NCBI RefSeq assembly: GCF_025972045.1
Contig: NZ_JAPDHX010000001.1
Location: 21,171-85,170, forward strand
Reading direction: 5' to 3'
DNA: 64,000 bases
Source: Micropruina sonneratiae
GTDB lineage: Bacteria > Actinomycetota > Actinomycetes > Propionibacteriales > Propionibacteriaceae
Positions 26,340-32,897 of the stretch are shown piece by piece; the first letter of the stretch is position 1; every line of letters begins with the position of its first letter. The notes under the pieces are model-generated. The model ran no database searches. It saw nothing but the letters and a program-made list of their open reading frames with translations, and was not told where the DNA came from. The position numbers and the translations under genes are program-made.

Positions 26340-28073
26340 TCAGGCGTCCACCGCGTCGAGCAGCTGCGGGTGGGTGCGGCGCAACCGGGTGCGCATGCCG
26401 CCCAGCACCAGCTCGGCGCTCGGCCCCGGCGCCGCGACCGCCTGGAAGGTGGAGCCCTGAATGGCCAGCAGTTCGGTGCCGCGCAGGGCGGTGACGGTCG
26501 CCGTGCGGTTGACGCCGCGCAGCAGGCCGATCTCGCCGAACAGGTCACCGGCGACGAGTTCGGGCGGCCGTTCGGCGCCCGCCACCGCGTCGGCCGGGAC
26601 CACCTCGAGTGCGCCGGAGCGCACCACGTACAGGTCGTCGGGTTCGGCACCGGCCACGATCACCGGCGTGCCGGCCGGCACCTCGCGCAGCGTCGTGGCG
26701 CGGGCCAGCCGCTCGAGGTCGACCGGTTCGAAGGACGCCAGGGCCGGTACCCGGCCGAGTTCGGCCGCCAGGCCCTCCACCCGCCGGCGTTCGGCGTCGG
26801 TGCGGGCGACCAGGTACAGCAGCGCCGGGGTGAGGGCGGCGACGAAGACCAGCATGAGGGCGCCGGAGAGCTGCAGGCTGAGGCCCAGCCCGACCACCGC
26901 GACCAGCGCCGGGGCTCCGACCGACCCGATGGTCTGGCCCAGCGTGCTGACGGCGTCGCTGAGGCTGAACACCCGGCCCATCGCCGCCTCGGGGGTTCCG
27001 CGCTGCAGCAGGGTCAGCGCCACCACGTCGAAGACGACCGCCGCCGCGCCCTCGATGACGGAGATGCCGAAGACGACCGCCGGCACCGGCAGCAGGGCCA
27101 CCGCGATCATCGGGACGCCGAGCAGGACGCCGCTGCCCAGCAACCAGCGGGCGGCGTGCGGGGAGCTACCGGCCCGGGCCGACAGCGGGGCCGCGATCAT
27201 GCCGCCCACCCCCATCGCGGTCAGGATGTAGCCGAAGCCTTCCGGGCCGAGGCCCAGCTTCTGGTCGGCGACCAGCACGTACAGCACCTGCTCGGCACCG
27301 AAGGCGATGCAGGCCGCACCGTTGAGCAGGGTGAGGGCCCGCAGGCCGCGGTCGGTGAAGACCACCCCGGCGCCCTCACGGATGTCGTCCCAGGTCTGTG
27401 CGAACAGCGACCCGCCCGGGGCGTCCTCGTCGGCGGCGCCCTTGGGCACCGGCAGGGCGCCGATCTGCCACAGCATGGCGGCCTCGACGGCGAAGGTGAC
27501 CGCCTCGATGGCCAGCACGAAGGCGGGAGAGACCACGGCCAGCAGCAATGCGCCGAGCGCCGGTCCGAAGAACCAGGAGAGCTGGGACAGGCCGTTCTCG
27601 GCGGCATTGGCGGCGGCCAGGTCGTTCTCGGGGACGAGTTGCGGAATGGCGGCGCCGCGGGCCGGGAAGAAGAAGGCGCCGGCGGCGGCGCTGATCGCCA
27701 GCAACACGATCAGCGTCCACGTGGGTCCGTCGGTCGCGACCAACACGGCGAGGGCCACGAAGAGCACCATGCGGCCCGCGGAAAGGACCACCATCACCAG
27801 CCGGCGGTCGAAGCGGTCGGCGACCACGCCGCCGATCGGGCCGAGGATCACATAGGGCAGCAGTCGGGCGAGCAGCCCCGCCGACAACCAGGCGGCGCCG
27901 TTGTCGCCCTCGAGCAGGACGACGATGATGGCGACCACGTACATGGTGTCGCCGAAGAGCGAGACCACCGTGCTGCCGGCCAGCCAGCGCCAGCGACGAT
28001 GCCGCCACACCGACCGGAACGCGGCGATGACGCCGGGTCCGGCGTCATCGATCTCGACTGCTTCGGCGTCCAC
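26340..28073 (-). CDS. MFS transporter with C-terminal cyclic-nucleotide-binding domain
   Basis: A 577-residue membrane protein. Residues ~15-420 form an MFS-type permease of about 12 helices (STVVSLFGDTMYVVAIIVVL, PIGGVVADRFDRRLVMVVLS). From ~440 a CRP-like cyclic-nucleotide-binding fold follows: FEPVDLERLARATTLREVP, DDLYVVRSGALEVV, DLFGEIGLLRGVNRTATV, lacking the effector-binding RxA only in detail. GTG 28073 lies 2 bp after the stop of the 56-residue gene, so translation is probably coupled. Substrate unknown; the CNB domain suggests gating by a nucleotide. Confidence 0.85.
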   Translation of the reverse strand: MDAEAVEIDDAGPGVIAAFRSVWRHRRWRWLAGSTVVSLFGDTMYVVAIIVVLLEGDNGAAWLSAGLLARLLPYVILGPIGGVVADRFDRRLVMVVLSAGRMVLFVALAVLVATDGPTWTLIVLLAISAAAGAFFFPARGAAIPQLVPENDLAAANAAENGLSQLSWFFGPALGALLLAVVSPAFVLAIEAVTFAVEAAMLWQIGALPVPKGAADEDAPGGSLFAQTWDDIREGAGVVFTDRGLRALTLLNGAACIAFGAEQVLYVLVADQKLGLGPEGFGYILTAMGVGGMIAAPLSARAGSSPHAARWLLGSGVLLGVPMIAVALLPVPAVVFGISVIEGAAAVVFDVVALTLLQRGTPEAAMGRVFSLSDAVSTLGQTIGSVGAPALVAVVGLGLSLQLSGALMLVFVAALTPALLYLVARTDAERRRVEGLAAELGRVPALASFEPVDLERLARATTLREVPAGTPVIVAGAEPDDLYVVRSGALEVVPADAVAGAERPPELVAGDLFGEIGLLRGVNRTATVTALRGTELLAIQGSTFQAVAAPGPSAELVLGGMRTRLRRTHPQLLDAVDA

Positions 28074-28075
28074 GG

Positions 28076-28246
28076 TCAGCTCTCGACGCTTAAGGTGTCG
28101 TCGTGGGAGGTGACCGGCAGCCGGCGCTGCACCTGGTCGTCGACCAACGGGTAGGTGCGCAGGATGTGGCCCTCGGTGTCGTCGGTGGTGCTGGCCAGCC
28201 GGCGACGCTCGTTGTCGGGTGCGTGGGCACTGGTGGTGTGGGTCAT
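28076..28246 (-). CDS. 56-residue peptide gene coupled to the MFS-CNB transporter
   Basis: ATG 28246 has GGAGGGG seven bases upstream, better than most genes here, and the frame ends 2 bp before the transporter start. The peptide MTHTTSAHAPDNERRRLAST then TDDTEGHILRTYPLVDD and QVQRRLPVTSHDDTLSVES is hydrophilic, with no signal peptide, no cysteine and no membrane segment. A short acidic motif DTEGH followed by a basic/aromatic stretch recurs in other unannotated actinobacterial small proteins as far as I recall. It may be a regulatory peptide or a RiPP-type precursor exported by the transporter; unproven. Confidence 0.6.
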   Translation of the reverse strand: MTHTTSAHAPDNERRRLASTTDDTEGHILRTYPLVDDQVQRRLPVTSHDDTLSVES

Positions 28247-28388
28247 GATGCCCCTCCTGCGATTGCGGCTGCTGCCGCTGCCGATCGTTGATTCGATACT
28301 CCACCGCACCGGGCTGGCCGTCTGTGGCCGACCACACCACCGCTGTGTAGCGGCCGTCACACAGCGCCTCCGCGATAGCCTGCGCGGT

Positions 28389-28982
28389 GTGAGCACCCCG
28401 TCCTCGGAACGGTCCGGCGATCGGTCCCCGCTGCGCATCGGCTTCGTGCCGGGCGTCACCCTGACCAGGTGGAGCACCACCTGGCGGGAGCGGTTCCGGT
28501 CGGTTCCGCTGGAGACCGTCGAGGTCGCCGAGGTCGAGCAGCGGGCCGTGCTGGACGCCGGCGCGGTCGACCTGTGCTTCGTCCGGGGCCCCATCGACAC
28601 CGACGGACTGCACCTCATCCCGCTGTATGAGGAGGTGGCCGTGGCCTGGGTGTCGAAGGAGCACCCGGTCGCCGCCTTCGACGAGGTGACGCTGGCCGAC
28701 CTGGCGGACGAGACGGTGCTCACCGAGGCCGACGCCGAGACGATCAACCAGGTGGCGCTCGAGATCGCCGTCCTGCACGTACCCATGTCCATCGCCCGCA
28801 GCCACAGCCGCCGTGACCTGACCTACCGTCCGATCACCGACGCCCCCATGACCCGGATCGGCCTTGCCTGGCCGGCGGATCGTCCGCACCCGCTCACCGA
28901 CGACTTCATCGGCGTCGTTCGGGGTCGGACGCCCAACAGCTCCCGCACCCAGCAGGAGAAGGCGAAGAAGGCAAGGCGGTGA
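28389..28982 (+). CDS. LysR-type substrate-binding domain protein lacking HTH
   Basis: A 197-residue protein made of a LysR effector-binding fold: LRIGFVPGVTLTRWSTTWRE at the start, AVDLCFVRGPIDTDGLHLIP, VAVAWVSKEHPVAAFDEV. There is no N-terminal winged helix; instead a 20-residue serine/proline lead, and the tail QQEKAKKARR is lysine-rich. HTH-less forms with basic tails are widespread in actinobacteria, role unknown. GTG 28389 is the only plausible start. Its stop overlaps a strong hairpin. Confidence 0.8.
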   Translation: MSTPSSERSGDRSPLRIGFVPGVTLTRWSTTWRERFRSVPLETVEVAEVEQRAVLDAGAVDLCFVRGPIDTDGLHLIPLYEEVAVAWVSKEHPVAAFDEVTLADLADETVLTEADAETINQVALEIAVLHVPMSIARSHSRRDLTYRPITDAPMTRIGLAWPADRPHPLTDDFIGVVRGRTPNSSRTQQEKAKKARR

Positions 28983-29025
28983 AAGCCGCCTTGACTTTGA
29001 GTCTTGCTCCTCGTCAAAGCGGCTT
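28983..29025. terminator. Ancestral tRNA-Pro terminator / hairpin beside attL
   Basis: AAGCCGCCTTGAC (28983-28995) and GTCAAAGCGGCTT (29013-29025) form a 13-bp stem with one mismatch. On the minus strand it ends in GGCTTT and lies immediately 3' of the truncated tRNA-Pro copy, where the terminator of the uninterrupted tRNA would have been. It also serves the plus-strand LysR-like gene, whose stop overlaps it. Confidence 0.65.
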
Positions 29026-29053
29026 CCGCTGGTCGGGGTGACAGGATTTGAAC
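29024..29053 (-). repeat. attL: 30-bp copy of the tRNA-Pro 3' end
   Basis: Thirty bases identical to 47111-47140, covering CCA, the discriminator, the acceptor stem and part of the T arm of tRNA-Pro (minus strand), then diverging (TGCCACC versus CTGCGACC). The remainder of the tRNA is absent, so this is an attachment-site relic rather than a tRNA gene. Confidence 0.9.
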
Positions 29054-29172
29054 TGCCACCTCAGGCCTCTTCGTACTTCTCGACTGACTACCAGTTTCAG
29101 CCGTGTGACTAGGCGCGATGCTCTCCGCATCTCAAAGGCCAAGTAGGCGCAAATAGGCAGAAATGGGCTGCA

Positions 29173-29192
29173 GTTAGGATGCGTTAGGATGC
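29173..29192 (+). repeat. Tandem 10-bp repeat near attL (integrase arm sites)
   Basis: GTTAGGATGC occurs twice head to tail at 29173-29182 and 29183-29192, just before the integrase start. The same motif appears twice near attR, in the same orientation. This is the usual place for arm-type binding sites of tyrosine integrases. Confidence 0.65.
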
Positions 29193-29199
29193 AGGTGAG

Positions 29200-30447
29200 A
29201 TGCAAGGGCAGGGTGACAGGGTGACCAATCTCCGACTGGTGGACGGGGCTGCGGGTACGCCCGCGCGCACCGGTTCGGCCCCGCGGCCGTCCAGTCGGAC
29301 CAGGTCGACCCGGCGCCGGCGGGCCTTCGGCAAGATCGCGAAGCAGCGGTCGGGTCGCTACCAGGCCAGCTATCTCGGCGAGAACGGGGAGCGCTATCTG
29401 GCCCCGGTCACCTTCGAGACCAAGGGCGACGCCGACGCGTGGCTGTCGATGCGCCGGGCCGAACTGGAGGAGCATCGCTGGCGTCCGCCCGACCCGCAGC
29501 CGGCCGAGACCCCGACACTGCGCGACTACTCCGAGATCTGGATCGAGCACCGACGCACCCGCGACGGCCAGCCGCTCAAGCCCCGGACGAAGGATCTCTA
29601 CCGCATCCTGCTCGACAAGCAGATCCTGCCCACGCTGGGCGACATGCACCTGGCCGACATCACCGCCGACGACATCGACGACTGGTACGCGATGCTGCTG
29701 CCCGCTGCTCCGACCCGGCGGGCGCACGCCTACTCGCTGCTGTCGACCATCATGCGTAGCGCCAGCACGGGCCGCCGCCCGATGATTCCGGACTCCCCGT
29801 GCAAAGTGGAGCACCCGACGGTCCTTCACCGCACCTTCGAGCCGAAGCCGGCCACGCCGCAGCAGATCGCCACCATCGTGGAGAACATGCCCGACAAGTA
29901 CCGGGCGCTGATCCTGCTGTCGGCCTGGTGCGGCCTCCGCTGGGGTGAGGTGAGCGAGCTGCGACGGAAGGACCTCGACCTGGCTTCGATGTCGGTTCGG
30001 GTCGAACGCGCCGTGGTGTGGCGCAAGGGTGAGGCGACGGTCGGCACACCGAAGTCCCGGGCGGGCGTCCGGACGATCGCACTACCGCCGAACCTGCGCC
30101 CGGCCCTGAAGCATCATCTCGCCGAGCACGCCATGCCCGGCCCGGACGGGCTGCTGTTCCCGAACGCGACCAAGACGGGCCATCTGCACGTGAACACCCT
30201 CAGCAAGACCTACCACAGGGCTCGTCAGGTTGCCGGACGGTCGGACCTGCGCTTCCACGACCTCCGGCACAGCGCGGCAACGATGGCCGCGCAGGCTGGC
30301 GCCACTCTCGCGGAGCTGATGGCGCGTATGGGGCACTCCACGGCGAAGGCTGCGTTGGTCTACCAGCACGTCGCCGAGGGCCGCGACCGGATCATCGCCG
30401 ACCGCATGGCGCTGCTCGCGGAGACGCATCGAGAAGCGGACCACTAG
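29200..30447 (+). CDS. Tyrosine-type site-specific integrase
   Basis: A 415-residue phage-type integrase that would recombine the tRNA-Pro attachment sites. After a basic arm-binding N-terminus (TRSTRRRRAFGKIAKQRSGR) come a SAM-like core-binding domain (TLRDYSEIWIEHRRTRDGQP) and the catalytic domain with Arg in WCGLRWGEVSEL, HxxR in FHDLRHSAATMA, and His plus the nucleophile Tyr in MGHSTAKAALVYQHV. Start ATG 29200 or GTG 29221, which has CAGGGTGACAGG before it. It is the first gene inside attL. Confidence 0.93.
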   Translation: MQGQGDRVTNLRLVDGAAGTPARTGSAPRPSSRTRSTRRRRAFGKIAKQRSGRYQASYLGENGERYLAPVTFETKGDADAWLSMRRAELEEHRWRPPDPQPAETPTLRDYSEIWIEHRRTRDGQPLKPRTKDLYRILLDKQILPTLGDMHLADITADDIDDWYAMLLPAAPTRRAHAYSLLSTIMRSASTGRRPMIPDSPCKVEHPTVLHRTFEPKPATPQQIATIVENMPDKYRALILLSAWCGLRWGEVSELRRKDLDLASMSVRVERAVVWRKGEATVGTPKSRAGVRTIALPPNLRPALKHHLAEHAMPGPDGLLFPNATKTGHLHVNTLSKTYHRARQVAGRSDLRFHDLRHSAATMAAQAGATLAELMARMGHSTAKAALVYQHVAEGRDRIIADRMALLAETHREADH

Positions 30448-30510
30448 CTTGTGCACGCCCACGTGGACGACGGGGCGTGCGTCACAAGCGGGCCGAGAGG
30501 AAGGCTGCGC

Positions 30511-30545
30511 AAACAAAACTGGGGGCCAGTTGTCTGGTCCCCAGT
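30511..30545 (-). terminator. Rho-independent terminator of the NYN-domain gene
   Basis: On the minus strand a 12-bp stem, ACTGGGGACCAG with CTGGCCCCCAGT, loop ACAA, is followed by TTTTGTTT. The stem has one mismatch, which is a G-U wobble only in the plus-strand transcript. It lies 82 bp after the stop of the minus-strand gene and could also end integrase transcripts as a hairpin. Confidence 0.75.
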
Positions 30546-30626
30546 CTCCCGGCCCATACGTCCGGTGCAGCATTTTTGCGTCACGACAAGCGCGCGCGGA
30601 TCAACTATGACGCACTTCGCCGCGTC

Positions 30627-31916
30627 TTACAAGTCGCCTACACGGGGGACTGGCGACGTAGCGGGGGTCTCCGGCAGTGGCGACGTCATCGGATGCACGG
30701 CCGGGATGTCCCAGGTCGGATGAGTCCCCACAAGCGAGACCGCGAGGCGATCACGCTCACGCAGCGCCACGCTCTTCAACGCGATCGCCACCTCTTGGCC
30801 CGACTCCTCAAGGCGTCCCTTCGCCCAACCATTGGTCGCTCGGCCGACGGTGACCTCGACGAGGGCCCGTCTGCGCGGGGCCACAGTCCAGAGCGCCGGC
30901 TCAGCGCCCTTGTCCAGTTCACCGATGAGTGTGCACGAATCCTCTGGTCCAGTAAGCACGGCCACTTCTTGGGCCGGAAGAAGGCTGCCCGCCGGCGCCC
31001 AGACAGTCACGTACCCTCCAGAACTCAGCGCGATCTTGACCCGATTCTGCGCGACCCAGAACTGCACGGTCCCGGTTAGCACGTTGGCGAACGGGCCTGT
31101 GCTCGGGGTCTCGCTGAGCAGGAGGTAAGGGAACCGCCGGGTCGCTGCGTCCGCAACAATGCCGGTCGCGTACAAGGTCGCCTTCTGACCTGGGCGCACA
31201 CCGTCTGGATTCGTCCAGATACCACGTGCACCGTTGTTTCTCGACATCTCGTAGCTGCCATCCGGCAGCCGATATCCAACTGTCCAGAGGCCTGCAACTT
31301 GCGCTGACTCTAGGGCTATTCGAGCGATCCAGGCACGCAACTTCATCCCTCGGTACCGGGGGGACGAAGGGCAGGAAAGATTGATGGCCTCCTCGTCGAG
31401 CAGCATCCAGGCGCGCTGTTCGGTGCGAACGTGCACGGTGTCGATCGCAGCCGCGAAAACGGGGACATCTCGTGCGTGGGCAAAGTCATACGCAGGCATG
31501 AGGTCCATGTCTTCAGACAGGCTAACAATGCATTGAGCGGGGATCGCCTTCACCAAGATCCGCTCGGCCAGATCCGCTATGGCGACCGCGCACAGTACGT
31601 CGACCTGCTTCTCCTCGACTGTTCCGCTGCGTTCAACCAGGTAGCCGCGGAGGATCGTCGCGCCGTCGGACTCGAGTCTATGGGCCGTCTCCTCGTTCTT
31701 CTGACGCATGCGGTTCACCCGCTCAGAGCATTTGTCCTGGAGAACTCGCGTGGCGGTGCCGACGCGCACCTCGACGGGATCGAAGCCATAGGTCTCGAGC
31801 GCGCGACGGATGCCCGGGATTGTGAAGTTGGACGCTGTGCCAAAGAGGCGCCCGGATTGGCCGATCAGATTGCGCGAATCAACGACAACCGCGCAGGGGA
31901 CGAGGGGTGCGCTCAC
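30627..31916 (-). CDS. NYN (PIN-like) domain protein, putative RNase
   Basis: A 429-residue protein. Residues 1-~190 carry the acidic motifs of the NYN/LabA RNase fold: CAVVVDSRNLIG, VEEKQVDVLCAVAIADLAER and IVSLSEDMDLMPAYDFA then RDVPVFAAAI. The C-terminal half (GTVQFWVAQNRVKIALSSGG, KGRLEESGQEVAIALKSVAL) looks beta-rich, possibly RNA- or nucleotide-binding. GTG 31916 follows GGAGGGG; an earlier GTG at 31940 lacks a site. GC content is visibly lower than in the host. Placement in a defence-rich element suggests an abortive-infection or RNA-cleaving role. Confidence 0.72.
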   Translation of the reverse strand: MSAPLVPCAVVVDSRNLIGQSGRLFGTASNFTIPGIRRALETYGFDPVEVRVGTATRVLQDKCSERVNRMRQKNEETAHRLESDGATILRGYLVERSGTVEEKQVDVLCAVAIADLAERILVKAIPAQCIVSLSEDMDLMPAYDFAHARDVPVFAAAIDTVHVRTEQRAWMLLDEEAINLSCPSSPRYRGMKLRAWIARIALESAQVAGLWTVGYRLPDGSYEMSRNNGARGIWTNPDGVRPGQKATLYATGIVADAATRRFPYLLLSETPSTGPFANVLTGTVQFWVAQNRVKIALSSGGYVTVWAPAGSLLPAQEVAVLTGPEDSCTLIGELDKGAEPALWTVAPRRRALVEVTVGRATNGWAKGRLEESGQEVAIALKSVALRERDRLAVSLVGTHPTWDIPAVHPMTSPLPETPATSPVPRVGDL

Positions 31917-32030
31917 CGTAGCCCCTCCCATCCGGCCCACCTCAACAAACGATTCGCTGAGAACTCGGACCGCGAGAAACCACGATAGATCAGCGCAGTG
32001 ACAACAGGTGGCAGGCTGGCGGGCCGGCGC

Positions 32031-32306
32031 TCACGCGACCTTGTTGCCGTAGCGCTGGCGGGCTGCCTCCCCCGAGGTTCCGACGAAGAGTCCGATGGCC
32101 GACCAGGACATGCCGGCCTCTCGTGCCGCCTTGACCGCGTCCAGGACGTGGCGTTCGGCGTCGGACCGTTCCTGGATCGCGGCGCGCAGCAGAGCGACGG
32201 CGCCGGGGTCGAGTTCGTCGGCGAGGTCGGGCTCGTAGTCCTCGAATCGGGCCGCGAGTTCGTCTGCGTGCTGGAGGATCTCGTCTACTGTGCGGGGCAT
32301 CGTCAT
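32031..32306 (-). CDS. HTH-like putative antitoxin
   Basis: A 91-residue helical protein: TVDEILQHADELAARFEDYE, then ALLRAAIQERSDAERHVLDA and a C-terminal helix-turn-helix, EAGMSWSAIGLFVGTSGEAARQR. The start overlaps the stop of the preceding minus-strand gene by one base (TGATG), a spacing typical of toxin-antitoxin pairs. ATG 32306 and ATG 32300 are both possible starts. Assigned as antitoxin by size, HTH and arrangement only. Confidence 0.6.
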   Translation of the reverse strand: MTMPRTVDEILQHADELAARFEDYEPDLADELDPGAVALLRAAIQERSDAERHVLDAVKAAREAGMSWSAIGLFVGTSGEAARQRYGNKVA

Positions 32307-32596
32307 CACCTGAGGTACTTGTCTCGGGCCGGCATGGCGTGGACGATCACCATCGCCACGTCGCCTTCCACGTATCCAACTTCGAAGATGAGGGCGGCTC
32401 GGTTGGGGCCGATCATCATGGTGAACCCGTCTCCGAGATCCCAGATCCGCAGGGGGTTCCTGTATGCGTGCAGGATGTCCTCACGACTCACACCGTGCTT
32501 GTAGGCCGATGGTGCGATGATCGGCTCGTCCAGCACGTCTCCAAGATAACTTGCGAGCCGGTGGCTGGCAATCTCATCGTCCTGTGGCCGGGTCAT
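32306..32596 (-). CDS. Putative toxin of a two-gene module
   Basis: A 96-residue protein: ASYLGDVLDEPIIAPSAYKH, GVSREDILHAYRNPLRIWDL, MMIGPNRAALIFEVGYVEG, and the end VIVHAMPARDKYLR. The KHGVSxEDIxHAxxNP block and the closing H-x-MPARxKYL are shared with small BrnT/RelE-like actinobacterial proteins annotated as toxins. It is translated first and overlaps the HTH gene. ATG 32596 has no good ribosome site, so the start is uncertain. Confidence 0.5.
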   Translation of the reverse strand: MTRPQDDEIASHRLASYLGDVLDEPIIAPSAYKHGVSREDILHAYRNPLRIWDLGDGFTMMIGPNRAALIFEVGYVEGDVAMVIVHAMPARDKYLR

Positions 32597-32636
32597 GGCC
32601 GCTCGGCGGGCGGCGCCGTCCCGGTTGGCAAAGTGT

Positions 32637-32873
32637 TCATCGTGCTCGACGACGATGAGTGGTTCGTTGAACGACCACGATCGGACGGCAGACCCTGTCG
32701 AGATCCGCGGTTCGGACGCGGATGAGGCGGGCACCGATTCGAGACGCCGGGAGCACCCCAGTTGCGATGCGGCGGCGCAGCGTGTCGACGCTGATCCCAA
32801 AGACGACGGCGGCTTGCTGGAGGGAGAGCCATTCAGGCGCGGACTGGCTCCATTCGGCTGCGTTGTTGGCCAT
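32637..32873 (-). CDS. Excisionase-like helix-turn-helix protein
   Basis: A 78-residue protein with the MerR/excisionase fold: WLSLQQAAVVFGISVDTLRR and a beta-wing RRIATGVLPASRIGARLIRV. AAGAGG precedes the ATG. It lies 24 bp after the relaxase gene on the same strand and may be the recombination directionality factor of the element, although it is 2 kb from the integrase. Confidence 0.75.
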   Translation of the reverse strand: MANNAAEWSQSAPEWLSLQQAAVVFGISVDTLRRRIATGVLPASRIGARLIRVRTADLDRVCRPIVVVQRTTHRRRAR

Positions 32874-32897
32874 GTCGGTTCCTCTTTTCAGTGGGGG

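Noticed and set aside
24659..28154. Long open frames opposite thiP/thiQ (24659-26650, minus) and opposite the MFS-CNB gene (26262-28154, plus)
   Set aside because: Both are mirror frames of real genes with low-complexity Arg/Gly/Gln-rich translations and no ribosome site.
29024..29120. Second tRNA-Pro gene at the left end of the element
   Set aside because: Only about 30 bases of the 3' end match; D arm and anticodon arm are missing, so it is an att relic.
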